DNA from: CAVZQN01 sp963837395
GTDB lineage: Bacteria > Acidobacteriota > HRBIN11 > JAKEFK01
Direction: 5' to 3'
Assembly: GCA_963837395.1 (NCBI GenBank)
Contig: CAWINI010000001.1
Coordinates: 1 to 64,000 of the forward strand
DNA: 64,000 bases
The translations under genes were made by a program, and so were the position numbers. How positions within the stretch are numbered: the stretch's first letter is position 1; every line of letters begins with the position of its first letter. This document shows, in pieces, positions 52,473 through 62,287 of the stretch. The notes under the pieces were generated by a model. The model made no database searches. It was given only the letters and a program-made list of their open reading frames with translations, and was not told the DNA's origin.

Positions 52473-52784
52473 TCACAATTCACTGAACGTCCCTTTGCCC
52501 AATGTCTGCTGACGGCCTTTATCAGAATCGTATGTAGTGAAAGCTACCATTTTGGAATTATTAAAGTCCAGGATCTGGCTGACACTGGTTCCTGATGATT
52601 CCAACCAACTAATGAAAAAGATGTCTGATGCAACTTCTAATGCTTGAATTTTTTCTGTTCCCTTCATACCTTTTGCTGGACCCGATAAAGCCTCCCAACT
52701 TACTTCAGTAGGACTTCTATACTCCCCTATTATCTCCAGCCCATTTTCGTAATGTAATAGAATTCTCTTCCCAATAAATTTCAT
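52473..52784 (-). CDS. MoaF-related domain protein
   Basis: A 103-residue single-domain protein whose text GKRILLHYENGLEIIGEYRSPTEVSWEALSGPAKGMKGTEK, DIFFISWLESSGTSVSQILDFNNSKM and VAFTTYD follows the MoaF-like/lipocalin-related family that includes small proteins of about 100 residues. No signal peptide, no Cys. Function not established for the family. Convergent with the DUF3309 gene. Confidence 0.8.
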   Translation of the reverse strand: MKFIGKRILLHYENGLEIIGEYRSPTEVSWEALSGPAKGMKGTEKIQALEVASDIFFISWLESSGTSVSQILDFNNSKMVAFTTYDSDKGRQQTLGKGTFSEL

Positions 52785-52987
52785 TTGAGACTCCAGAAGA
52801 ATTTTTGGGCAATTCGAAAGATCGCCTATTTGTAAGATGTAACCGAAATTTCAGTATGACAAGCATTAAAAACTGAATATTTGTTTAACAATTTTGCTTA
52901 GCTTCCTTCTAATTGTATTGATTGATACCCTCAGTTTATTGCCTGATAGCAACTATATTGTTGCTTTTTGTCAATAGTTATCCCATA

Positions 52988-53920
52988 ATGAATTTTATGA
53001 CTGAATTGGATCGAAGGATTGAGGCAGTCCGGCGGTTTAATCGCTTTTACACTCAAAAGATTGGTGTACTTCAAGAAGGGCTTTTGAAGAGCCCTTTTAC
53101 ATTAAGTCAATTGCGTGTGTTATATGAACTTGCTTATCGACAACATCCGACAGCTGCGGAGCTTTCCGCTGGCTTGAATTTAGATCCTGGATATTTAAGT
53201 CGCATTCTGAGTGATTTTGAAAAACGCGGATTGATTGAACGAAAACAATCAGCAGATGATGCGCGTGAAAGTCTCCTGGCGTTGACCAAAAAAGGAACCG
53301 ATGCTTTTGCCCCGCTGAATGTACGATCGCATGATGAAATGGCATCGATGCTGACTGGCTTGTCAGCATCTCAGCAAAATCGGCTGCTGGAATCAATGGA
53401 GAGCATTGAAAGTTTGTTGAATGCAAAACCTGAAGGAAAGGTTTCATACATTTTGCGACCGCATCAACCCGGTGATATGGGCTGGGTTATTTATAGACAT
53501 GGCGTTTTGTATTCACAAGAATATGGATGGGATGAACAATTTGAAGCGCTGGTAGCAAGTATTTGTGTTAAGTTTTTGCAAAAGTTGGATCCGAAGCGTG
53601 AACGCTGTTGGATTGCAGAAAAAGATGGTGAAATTGTTGGATCCGTTTTTCTGGTGAAGCATACGAAAAATATTGCACAGCTCAGGATGCTTTACGTTGA
53701 ACCATTCACGCGTGGTATGGGGATTGGAAGACGTTTAGTCGATGAATGCATCCGATTCTCGCGCCAAACCGGCTACAAGAAAATAATTCTCTGGACGCAG
53801 AGCAATTTAACAGCAGCGCGTCATATCTACGAAGCTACCGGATTTAAGATCGTTAAAAAAGAACCACACCACAGTTTCGGCCATGACTTGGTCGCCGAAA
53901 TCTGGGACCTGGTTTTATAG
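52988..53920 (+). CDS. MarR-GNAT fusion: regulator with N-acetyltransferase domain
   Basis: A 310-residue fusion. N-terminal MarR winged helix (about 10-140: FTLSQLRVLYELAYRQHPTAAELSAGLNLDPGYLSRILSDFEKRGLIERK) and a C-terminal GNAT acetyltransferase (about 155-305) with MLYVEPFTRGMGIGRRLVDECI (acetyl-CoA loop R/Q-x-x-G-x-G/R). This domain order is a recurrent bacterial family. The acetyl substrate and DNA targets are unknown. The start at 52988 (MNFMTEL) is a choice between ATGs at 52988 and 52997, neither with a clear RBS; the TTG at 52922 would add unlikely hydrophobic residues. Confidence 0.92.
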   Translation: MNFMTELDRRIEAVRRFNRFYTQKIGVLQEGLLKSPFTLSQLRVLYELAYRQHPTAAELSAGLNLDPGYLSRILSDFEKRGLIERKQSADDARESLLALTKKGTDAFAPLNVRSHDEMASMLTGLSASQQNRLLESMESIESLLNAKPEGKVSYILRPHQPGDMGWVIYRHGVLYSQEYGWDEQFEALVASICVKFLQKLDPKRERCWIAEKDGEIVGSVFLVKHTKNIAQLRMLYVEPFTRGMGIGRRLVDECIRFSRQTGYKKIILWTQSNLTAARHIYEATGFKIVKKEPHHSFGHDLVAEIWDLVL

Positions 53921-53986
53921 CTCTGCGTCTCGGTGGTTTAGAAATGATATGATAACTGGACGCGGGAACAGCCTGCGTCGGAAGGG

Positions 53987-56365
53987 ATGATCAATTTTGA
54001 ATCGGCTGGGCCGTCGTTAGTTCAGGAATCGACGCTGACTTTTCCCGAACCCAAAGTAATTGCCAGACATCTTTTAGCCATCGGTCTTATTGCTGCTGCA
54101 TGGTATTTCCTACGGCAATGGTATTTATTTCAAGGCCCGATCGATCAAATACTTTTCACTGCCCTGCACGCCGCATTCCTTGTTGTTGTGCTTCGTCCGT
54201 ACCTCTACAATCTAAAATCAATTTCACTACCTCGTATTCTGGTCTGCGCTTTTTTTCTATTTTTGATTTTTCCATGGGGAGAATGGATCCGGCTCAGCAC
54301 CGCAACTTCCAGAAGCGAATGGAGCTTGCAAATATACCAACAAACAGTATTCCTTTATGCCTCATTTTTGTTGCTTCATCTTTTTCCAAAGGCAGCTTCA
54401 GTCATTGATTCCGTTCTTTCAAAATTCCTTGAAGCCGTATCATCCAGGCCTGTGCTGCTCTGGATCTTACCTTTATTATTCCTGGTTTTTACGCTGTGGA
54501 TTGCTTTTTTTGTCTATCGACTTAAACCGATCGTTCAAGATTCCGCTGCTCATTTATTTCAAGCGAAGATTTTTCTTAATGGAAAGTTATTTGCACCCGC
54601 ACCTCCAGCTCCTGATTTCTTTTCAATTGTTGGTGACATGCTGGTCATTAAAGATGGACGCTGGTTCGGGATGTATCAACCTGGATTTGCAGCGATCCTC
54701 GCACTTGCAATGTTGATAAAGGCTGAATGGTTCGTTTGCCCGATACTTGGTGCAGCAACAATTGCAATCTGGATCTCTTACGTACGGCGCTGGCACAATC
54801 CACAAGCCGCCGCTCTTTTTGGATTGCTCGCGTTGTTATCTCCATTCCTTTTTATGATGTCTTCGACAATCATGGTTTTTACTCCGGAACTCTTCACTGC
54901 AAGCTGCGTGATCTATCTTTGCCGGCTTCAAACGGAAGAAGAAAAGAAATGGCGCTACGCATTGATCTTTTTCTTGATGCTTTATGCAACACTCGTTCGT
55001 TCTTTTTCAGTTGTCCCATTTCTTGCACCGGCGCTTGCATACACAGCATGGAACAGATTTCGAGTGCGATCTTACTTGTGCCCAGTTTCCATTGCTGCGG
55101 GAATTGTTTTGGGTGCAGGCATCATGATGTGGTATCAACAACAAACTTCAGGCAATCCATTTTTGCCTGGTTACTTGATTGAATATCCTGATGTTGGTTA
55201 CGGTTTTGGAAAACATTTTGCCGGAGTACATAGCACAACTAAAAGTTTGGAAAATATCTCAAATAACTTTCTTGGAATTAATGAATGGCTCAATGGATGG
55301 TTATCAGGCTCAATGTTCTTTGCTACTTTGTTTTTTATTGTAGAAAAGAGAATCCACAAGTGGGATGTTCTTTTGATGTCAGGCTGTGCTGGTCTGGCAT
55401 TCTTTTATTTTTTCTTTTTCTTTCAAGATCTGTTTTTTGGGCCACGTTACTATTACTGCTTTGCTCCTGTTTTTCTTTTGATGGTGACGCGAAGCATCAG
55501 GCCCGACGAACATGCTTTTCCCAATCTAAAAAAATATGCTGGCAGCGTTTGTGTCATTGCCCTGCTCACCTTCTTACCATTTAAGCTCCCTAAGTTTTTG
55601 AATCGATATCCGCATGATACTAACGCCGGGTATTTGCAAGAGGAAATTGCCAGGAGCGGAAATCAAAAACGATTGGCTTTTCTTGATAGAAATATGCAGA
55701 ACTTTTTTATCAATTGGAATGACCCCTTCTTACGAAATCCAGTAATCATTGTTAAAGATCTGGGCGATCGAAATTCGGAAGCAATCAAAAGTTTTCCAGA
55801 TTACAAGCCTGCCTATTTTCGAATGGAAATGAGCTTTGAAAAGAAAAAAATAGAAACAACTACAAAATTCTTCGATGTTCCACACCAGCAGCCATCCGGA
55901 TATTTAAGTCTTTTCGAACTCGCCATGACTCTTCAAGCTGCAAATGATTATTGGACCAGGGATAGTTTCGATACTACTTACACCGATTATTTCAACGCGT
56001 TTGAATCTAAAATCAACCTGGAATATCTAAAGAAGGAAGAAGCCAAACTTCCTGCAAGAATGACATATCGAGATCATTTTCGTTCGGCGTTAATTCATTC
56101 TGCAAGAATGTTATTACTGCCAAAATTGGCTTTTGAAGATCGAGGTCTCGATTGGTCAAAAGCATTTCATGCCGATGAGTTCCGAAAGGAGTTCACCGCA
56201 GCTGAAGAAGATTGCAAAGCGGCAGGCGATACATGTAACGGAATACTCAGCCAGTTGGAAAGAGTGAAAAAACGGATCGATCGCAATCGTGATGGAGAAA
56301 TGTCAGATTCAGAATTGGATCGCTATCTAATCGAAAAAATCCGAATCCTATTTATGGGTGGTTAG
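53987..56365 (+). CDS. Multispanning membrane protein with C-terminal EF hand, glycosyltransferase-like
   Basis: A 792-residue protein. About 12 membrane helices fill residues 25-530 (for example IGLIAAAWYFLRQWYLF and WILPLLFLVFTLWIAFFVY). The loop after them, YRLKPIVQDSAAHLFQAKIFLNGKLFAP, has the acidic residues seen in lipid-linked-sugar-using ArnT/PMT-like (GT-C) enzymes. A soluble tail (540-792) ends in DRNRDGEMSDSELD (about 767-780), a canonical EF-hand loop. No catalytic proof; GT-C enzyme or flippase-like role inferred from the neighbouring glycan cluster. Convergent with the Wzt-like gene. Confidence 0.7.
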   Translation: MINFESAGPSLVQESTLTFPEPKVIARHLLAIGLIAAAWYFLRQWYLFQGPIDQILFTALHAAFLVVVLRPYLYNLKSISLPRILVCAFFLFLIFPWGEWIRLSTATSRSEWSLQIYQQTVFLYASFLLLHLFPKAASVIDSVLSKFLEAVSSRPVLLWILPLLFLVFTLWIAFFVYRLKPIVQDSAAHLFQAKIFLNGKLFAPAPPAPDFFSIVGDMLVIKDGRWFGMYQPGFAAILALAMLIKAEWFVCPILGAATIAIWISYVRRWHNPQAAALFGLLALLSPFLFMMSSTIMVFTPELFTASCVIYLCRLQTEEEKKWRYALIFFLMLYATLVRSFSVVPFLAPALAYTAWNRFRVRSYLCPVSIAAGIVLGAGIMMWYQQQTSGNPFLPGYLIEYPDVGYGFGKHFAGVHSTTKSLENISNNFLGINEWLNGWLSGSMFFATLFFIVEKRIHKWDVLLMSGCAGLAFFYFFFFFQDLFFGPRYYYCFAPVFLLMVTRSIRPDEHAFPNLKKYAGSVCVIALLTFLPFKLPKFLNRYPHDTNAGYLQEEIARSGNQKRLAFLDRNMQNFFINWNDPFLRNPVIIVKDLGDRNSEAIKSFPDYKPAYFRMEMSFEKKKIETTTKFFDVPHQQPSGYLSLFELAMTLQAANDYWTRDSFDTTYTDYFNAFESKINLEYLKKEEAKLPARMTYRDHFRSALIHSARMLLLPKLAFEDRGLDWSKAFHADEFRKEFTAAEEDCKAAGDTCNGILSQLERVKKRIDRNRDGEMSDSELDRYLIEKIRILFMGG

Positions 56366-56397
56366 TTCAATTCTGTTGTAATGCTTGACACTCATAA

Positions 56398-57669
56398 TCA
56401 TGATCGGGACCATTCGACTTTTGTCCAATGAATTGCACCCCATGGCCTATCAGGCCAAAGATCTAATTCAGTCTGTTTTGCAATTTGAAAAAGCGGAAAA
56501 TCAAGAACCACATCGTACGCAACAGTAAATGTAGATTGATTAACTCCCACATCAACTAAATATTGTCCTGGTGCAAGTGGCAGACCACGGACTAAAAGCT
56601 CAACTACACTATTGCCAGGATCTAAATCTACGCGAAAATTCTGATCCCATGAAAAAAATAGGGCCACCCGTTTTCCATCAGCGGTTTTAAACATAACATC
56701 TATAAGAGCGTCACGGATTTCAGTTCTACAGTCAATGCCAATTGCAATCTTAAAATCACCACCCATTGGAATTATAGAGTCGCCATTGAGGCCTTCCGAT
56801 ATCGAAAGACTACGGATTCTTACTACCCAATCGGCTACAAACGATCTTCTGTAAAAGTCCAGATTGCTTTCGTTTGATCCCATCTGCATTAGTGCATCTT
56901 GGTAATACTTCTGCACCGTTTCTTGGGTATTTCCGACGGCTTCGATTCGTCCTTGTTTTAGATAAATACATTTCTTGGTTAGCGAGGTCACAGCATTTAG
57001 ATTGTGACTCACAAACAAAATCGTCCTGCCGCCTTGTGCAGCATTTTCCATCCTTCCTAAACATTTACGTTGAAACGCAGCATCACCGACAGCTAGTACT
57101 TCATCGACTATTAAAATCTCAGGATCCAAATGTGCTGCAACTGAAAAAGCGAGTCGAATGTACATTCCACTGGAGTAATGCTTTACGGGTGTGTCAATAA
57201 ACTTTTCAATTTCAGCAAACGAAACAATCTCATCGAATTTGGCATCAATTACGCTTTTTTTCATTCCAAGAATAATTCCGTTGAGATAAATGTTATCCCT
57301 GCCAGTAAGCTCTGGATGAAAGCCTGTTCCTACTTCAAGCAATGAAGCGACTTGCCCCCGAATTTCGATTAAACCCTCAGTAGGCTCGGTAATTCGGGAA
57401 AGTATCTTCAATAGAGTGGTTTTACCTGCACCGTTACTTCCAATAATTCCGAGTATAGTGCCTTGTTCAACTTCAAACGAAACATCTTTTAAAGCCCACA
57501 AATATTGTGGTTGACGTTCCCCATCGTTTGTTCCTTTGAGCAGGCCATAAATGCGAGCCTTCGAATGGCTTGCGAGGTATGTTAATTTTTCGCGTAATGA
57601 GCTGTTGTATCGAGTTCCGATGCGATACAGCTTCGAGACATTTTGAGCATCTATGACGACGTTACTCAT
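56398..57669 (-). CDS. ABC-2 type polysaccharide export ATPase (Wzt-like)
   Basis: A 423-residue ATPase of the O-antigen/teichoic-acid exporter type: Walker A IGSNGAGKTTLL (about 85-96), Q-loop, signature YSSGMYIRLAFS, Walker B EILIVDEVLAVGD, H-loop VSHN, and a carbohydrate-binding-like C-terminal extension (about 285-423) with the beta-sandwich pattern of Wzt C-domains. The N-terminal YRIGTRYNSSLREKLTYL helix is typical of the family. Its partner permease (Wzm) is not adjacent. It is divergent from the glycan genes at 57763 onward. Confidence 0.93.
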   Translation of the reverse strand: MSNVVIDAQNVSKLYRIGTRYNSSLREKLTYLASHSKARIYGLLKGTNDGERQPQYLWALKDVSFEVEQGTILGIIGSNGAGKTTLLKILSRITEPTEGLIEIRGQVASLLEVGTGFHPELTGRDNIYLNGIILGMKKSVIDAKFDEIVSFAEIEKFIDTPVKHYSSGMYIRLAFSVAAHLDPEILIVDEVLAVGDAAFQRKCLGRMENAAQGGRTILFVSHNLNAVTSLTKKCIYLKQGRIEAVGNTQETVQKYYQDALMQMGSNESNLDFYRRSFVADWVVRIRSLSISEGLNGDSIIPMGGDFKIAIGIDCRTEIRDALIDVMFKTADGKRVALFFSWDQNFRVDLDPGNSVVELLVRGLPLAPGQYLVDVGVNQSTFTVAYDVVLDFPLFQIAKQTELDLWPDRPWGAIHWTKVEWSRS

Positions 57670-57762
57670 TTTGTTACTGAATCATCTCAAAATTCCAACT
57701 GGTCACGCAAGTAAAATATAGGATGTTACAATAACCTGCGATGATGTTGATCAGGTACCAAA

Positions 57763-57984
57763 ATGGCTGAGCGTCGGAACACGCGATTACATCCTTCACC
57801 ATTCAGCAGCGGTTACTGGATACTTACCCTTTTGCAAAAACATCTCTCTAAAGTAATCAGCGAAGACCTCCCTTCCGCGCGCAAACTTCTTATCGTTGAT
57901 TACGGTTGCTGTCAAAACCTCATGAATCACTTTTTTTTATCAAAGGTGTTCCCGGTATTAGCTAAAAAAAACAGTCATGAATGA
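57763..57984 (+). pseudogene. Truncated SAM-dependent methyltransferase fragment
   Basis: A 73-residue frame beginning MAERRNTRLHPSPFSSGYW and reaching LLIVDYGC, an incomplete class-I methyltransferase motif I (DYGCG expected), where the text degenerates (CQNLMNHFFLSKVFP). It stops at 57984, overlapping the start of the next gene by 8 bases. Such N-terminal text is seen in methyltransferases of glycan clusters, so a deletion has probably removed the rest. Not expected to fold alone. Alternative: a short genuine peptide. Confidence 0.55.
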
Positions 57985-59866
57985 ACAAAGCCCTCAAGAA
58001 TTCTACGATCGTTTTACAGGCAAACTCATTTCTGATTATGTCTACGGGAATAAAAGAGCTGAAGCCGCAATACAACACGCGCTTCACTGGATCCCCTCTG
58101 GTTGTAAGCGAATTCTTGATATTGGGTGTGGAATCGGATGGAGATCATGGGAAATTAAAAAAGAGCACCCATCTGCATTCATTCTTGGTATTGATCTTAG
58201 CGAAGGGTCGATTAAAACTGCGCAGAAGCTTTTTTCGCAAGAGGATCTCCAATTTACTCAAAAAGATCTTGTTAATTGGAAGACAGTTGGGGTCGATCCT
58301 TTTGATGTGATTGTATTGCTTGATATTTATGAACATATAAACAAACAGAATCGTGAAAACATTTACCACAAATTACTTTCGGTTTTAGGTGAAAACGGGA
58401 GAGTTATTCTTTCATTTCCATCAGTTTCACACCAGAATTACTTGAGAAATCGTTTTCCACAGGGCTTGCAACCTATTGATGAAGATGTAACCGAAGAAGA
58501 TATTTCAATTCTGGCGAAAGATCTTGGGTTAAAGGTTCTGCATTTTGAACATGTTGATATCTGGCGTCCGAAAGATTACGTACATGTTGTTCTTGGAAAA
58601 GATCATGGCGTTCAACCGAGATCTATATCGAACAAAATAGAATCATCACAAGAAAGAGCTGATAGGATAAGAAACAACTTAAGTTGTAGAATTACGCCTA
58701 ATGGAGTTTTGCTTCCAATCATTGGAGAAAACGCTACTTGCATTATTGCGCCAAACGCAGATCAATACTCAGAAACATTCATTCGATCACACGCGGAACG
58801 ATTACCAACTACGATCCGGTTCTTGAACGGTGATGCCTATAGCTTCATTCGGGATGATGGTAAGCCATTGTTACCAATTCTGCCCTTGAGAAGGCGCGCT
58901 ATTCGTTATGTACTACGCCGTGGTTTAGGTTTGGACGAAAATCATTTCTCAGAACGCGCCTTCATAAAGTTTGTACGTGAATCCAAAATAAAAGCTGTTT
59001 TAGCCGAATACGGTCAAACCGGCGTTGCTGTGATGGACGTTTGCAATAGAGCCAAAATTCCATTAATTGTGCATTTCCATGGTTATGATGCTTATTCTCA
59101 ACCTGTTATCAATGCTTATTCTGAAAAGTATGCACAACTGTTTCAGCAATGCGCTGCCATTATTGCGGTATCTCAAAGCATGATGAAACAACTGATTGCT
59201 TTGGGCGCTCCGGAGAAAAAGATTTATCTGAATCCGTACGGAGTTGATCTTTCATTGTTTAACAAATCAGATACAGAAAATTCGCCTCCTTTATTTGTGG
59301 CAGTAGGACGCTTTGTAGATAAAAAGGCACCGCATTTAACGCTTCTTGCATTCGAAAAAGTATTACGTTCATTCCATGATGCTCGTCTAATCATGGTTGG
59401 TGAAGGATCACTTCAAGAATCTTGCAAACAGCTAAGCACGGTTCTCAAAATCGATAAATATGTGAGCTTTCCGGGTGCGCTTCCTCATGAAACGGTTGCT
59501 CAACTGTTGCGAAATGCCAGAGGATTCATTCAACATTCGATTCGAACATCTTACGGTGATATGGAAGGAACTCCTGTTGCAATTCTTGAAGCCGGCGCTT
59601 CAGGTCTTCCAGTCGTTTCAACAAAGCATGGAGGAATTACGGAAGCAGTTATACGTAATCAAACCGGTTTTTTAGTGGAAGAAGGTGACGTCGAAGGTAT
59701 GGCCGAATACATTCTCAAGCTCGCACGTGACCCGAAACTAGCAGGCACAATGGGTTCGGCTGCTAGAACACATATTCAGTCGAATTATTCCATGGATAAA
59801 AGCATTGCTAATCTTTGGTCAATTATTGAGAATGCTATAAACGGCAGGAGCCAAAGAAATATTTGA
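57977..59866 (+). CDS. Fusion of SAM methyltransferase and GT4 glycosyltransferase
   Basis: A 629-residue two-domain protein. N-terminal class-I methyltransferase (about 1-210): ILDIGCGIGWRSWEI (motif I), ILGIDLSEGS (acidic SAM ligand), DVIVLLDIYEHI (motif II). A linker, then a GT4/GT-B glycosyltransferase (about 245-629) with FHGYDAYS, NPYGVDLSLF, VAVGRFVDKKAPHLTL and the nucleotide-sugar EX7E-like GTPVAILEAGASGLPVVSTKHGGI. Presumably adds a sugar and methylates the glycan. Its start overlaps the truncated fragment by 8 bases; the next gene begins 18 bases on. Confidence 0.9.
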   Translation: MNEQSPQEFYDRFTGKLISDYVYGNKRAEAAIQHALHWIPSGCKRILDIGCGIGWRSWEIKKEHPSAFILGIDLSEGSIKTAQKLFSQEDLQFTQKDLVNWKTVGVDPFDVIVLLDIYEHINKQNRENIYHKLLSVLGENGRVILSFPSVSHQNYLRNRFPQGLQPIDEDVTEEDISILAKDLGLKVLHFEHVDIWRPKDYVHVVLGKDHGVQPRSISNKIESSQERADRIRNNLSCRITPNGVLLPIIGENATCIIAPNADQYSETFIRSHAERLPTTIRFLNGDAYSFIRDDGKPLLPILPLRRRAIRYVLRRGLGLDENHFSERAFIKFVRESKIKAVLAEYGQTGVAVMDVCNRAKIPLIVHFHGYDAYSQPVINAYSEKYAQLFQQCAAIIAVSQSMMKQLIALGAPEKKIYLNPYGVDLSLFNKSDTENSPPLFVAVGRFVDKKAPHLTLLAFEKVLRSFHDARLIMVGEGSLQESCKQLSTVLKIDKYVSFPGALPHETVAQLLRNARGFIQHSIRTSYGDMEGTPVAILEAGASGLPVVSTKHGGITEAVIRNQTGFLVEEGDVEGMAEYILKLARDPKLAGTMGSAARTHIQSNYSMDKSIANLWSIIENAINGRSQRNI

Positions 59867-59884
59867 TCGGAAGTTGACCAGGCA

Positions 59885-60934
59885 ATGATCAAACCTCGTA
59901 TTTCTTTCGGAATTATTGTATTTAATGGCGACCCATTTATTCGCTACAATCTACGCGCATTATATCCGTTTGCACACCAAATCCTGGTAGTCGAAGGAGC
60001 GTGTATCGCTGCTAAAAATATTGCAACTTCCGATGGACATTCAACAGACAACACGCTAGAGATTCTTCATGAGTTCAAACGTAATGAAGATGTTGAAAAC
60101 AAACTTGAGATCGTTACTCGTGATGGCTTTTGGTCTGAAAAAGATGAACAGTCGCAGGCGTACGCTGAAAAGGCGACTGGAGATTTTTTGTGGCAGGTTG
60201 ATATTGATGAATTTTATAAACCGGAAGATATGGCCACAATCATAAACTTGATTTCGGAAGATCCTTCCATTTCCGGTGCTTCGATAAAACAACTCGCATT
60301 CTGGGGTGGTTTTGATTACTTAACCGATGGCTTTTATCTTCGGGGTGGTGCTTCCCATTTCAGGCGATTGTTTCGATGGGGATCCGGATTTACTTATGCA
60401 ACACACCGGCCGCCTACTGTTCTGGATTCATCCAATCGTAATCTTTGTTCGTTGAATTGGATCGATGCAGAAAAATTGACAGCAAAAGGAATATTTATTT
60501 ACCACTATGCCTTTGTCTTTCCAAAGCAGGTACTTGAAAAATCAGAATATTATGGCCAGGCAGATTGGTCGACACAACCTCTTGCCAAAGAATGGGCGAA
60601 ACAATCTTATATGAATCTTCAAAAACCTTACCGTATTCATAATGAATATAATTCTTTAAGTTGGCTGGAACGTTTTCAGGGAGAACATCCGCCGCAAATT
60701 CGTTCCTTAATCACTGACATTCAAAATGGAAAAGTAAAGGTTGATTTGAGGCAGACGTCCGATATTGAAAAGCTTCTACGATCACCAATGTATAAAATCG
60801 GGCGTTCGGTCATAATGACTGCAGAGCATTTTTACCGTAAGTATCAATCTGGCTGGGACCGGCAAATTTATCGCGCAAAACATCCGGTTACATCTTTCAG
60901 AAATCTCATTCGCAAAAGCATTTATAAGGTATAA
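59885..60934 (+). CDS. Family 2-like glycosyltransferase
   Basis: A 349-residue protein with a GT-A N-terminal fold: RISFGIIVFNGDPFIRYNLRALYPFAHQILVVEG, then DGHSTDNTLEIL and the DxD-like WQVDIDEFYKPEDM (metal/nucleotide binding, about 104-117). The His/Trp-rich segment and the helical C-terminus (about 300-349) are unassigned. Fits the cluster of polysaccharide genes on the same strand; 18 bases after the fusion gene. Sugar unknown. Confidence 0.88.
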   Translation: MIKPRISFGIIVFNGDPFIRYNLRALYPFAHQILVVEGACIAAKNIATSDGHSTDNTLEILHEFKRNEDVENKLEIVTRDGFWSEKDEQSQAYAEKATGDFLWQVDIDEFYKPEDMATIINLISEDPSISGASIKQLAFWGGFDYLTDGFYLRGGASHFRRLFRWGSGFTYATHRPPTVLDSSNRNLCSLNWIDAEKLTAKGIFIYHYAFVFPKQVLEKSEYYGQADWSTQPLAKEWAKQSYMNLQKPYRIHNEYNSLSWLERFQGEHPPQIRSLITDIQNGKVKVDLRQTSDIEKLLRSPMYKIGRSVIMTAEHFYRKYQSGWDRQIYRAKHPVTSFRNLIRKSIYKV

Positions 60935-60983
60935 CCGGAATGAGATATCCGTTACTTCCGCTATCTACAACTGAGAATACCAC

Positions 60984-62250
60984 TTGAAAGTTGCAATTGA
61001 TGCCCAAATCTATCCACATTCTGGTGGGATAAGCAGTGTCTTGATTGGACTCATTGCATCATTAGGTAAGGTGAATGACTCTGATGATGAATATGTGATC
61101 CTTTGCCCTCCTGAAGATCCGGAGTGGTTAAATCCTTACCTCGTGGAATCAATCGGTCCAGGCTAGAATGCCAGGTCAACAAGGAAACATTGAATCATTC
61201 AAGAAGATGCTAGGTCCATTACGTCCCGCCGTTCGAAACGTTTACAGAAAAATATTTCCAGCTCAAGAAAAAATAGATGCTGCCCCGGATGAGCTGCCAA
61301 TTTCAGATGGATTCTATGAAAGTCTTGGCTGTGATGTTCTACACATTCCTTTCCAGAATTTCGTTATGACTTCACTTCCAACAATCTACAATCCTCATGA
61401 CCTGCAACATTTGCATTATCCTGAATTTTTCGAGTCAGCAGAAATCACACGTAGAAATGCTCTTTTTTCAGCAGGATGTCGTTATGCGAATACTATTGTC
61501 ACAGGCTCTGAATGGGTAAAACAAGATTTACTGAATCATTACGCTTTGGATGCTTCAAAGATTCAGGTCATTCCCTGGGCGCCACCCACTCAGGCGTACC
61601 GCAAACCCGATGTGGATTTTGTAAATGAAATAAAGCAAAAGTATTCTTTGCCGGAAAAATTCGCTTTCTATCCTGCCTTCACGTGGCCTCATAAGAATCA
61701 TCTTCGTTTATTGGATGCCGCAGCTCTACTTCGAAATCGTGATGGCATAAAAGTAAATCTTGTTTTCGTTGGTGGGAAAACATCGTTCGCTCCCAGGATT
61801 GAGCAACATATTATTAAACATGAGTTGAACGATCAAGTTTGGCTCTTAGGTGAAGTCTCTACCGACATACTTCGAACTTTATATTCAATAGCTGAGTTTG
61901 TAGTAATTCCAACATTATTTGAAGCATCCAGTCTTCCCCTTTATGAAGCATGGCAGGATTGCGTTGCCGTTGCTTGTTCAAATGTTACATCTTTGCCAGA
62001 GCAAGCATTGGATGCAGCCTTGATTTTTGATCCATTGTCCGTGAATTCAATTGCAGCAGCTTTAAGTAAAATAACAACCGAACATGAACTTCGAGAACAG
62101 TTGATAATTCGTGGACAAAGAAGACTGCAAGATTTTAGCTGGGATCGTACTGCACGTGCTTATCGTGCTGTTTATAGACGCGCTGCGGGCGTGAAGCTTA
62201 CGGAGGAAGATCATCATCTTCTGAATTGGGATTGGATGAAAAAAAACTAA
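60984..62250 (+). pseudogene. GT4 glycosyltransferase with one frameshift
   Basis: Two frames join into one GT-B enzyme. The first, from a TTG at 60984 (MKVAIDAQIYPHSGGISSVLIGLIASLGK), stops at 61164-61166. The second, open from ATG 61168, reads LHIPFQNFVMTSLPTIYNPHDLQHLHYPEFF, TIVTGSEWVKQDLLNHY, YPAFTWPHKNHLRLLDAAALLR and VIPTLFEASSLPLYEAWQ, matching GT4 enzymes of the mannosyltransferase type. The 1,267-nt span is one base over a codon multiple, so a single indel near 61150-61168 explains it. If real, translation from 61168 would lack the first Rossmann strands. Confidence 0.85.
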
Positions 62251-62287
62251 AAATCAAAAATAAAAGATCAAATATAATTGAGGTTGA

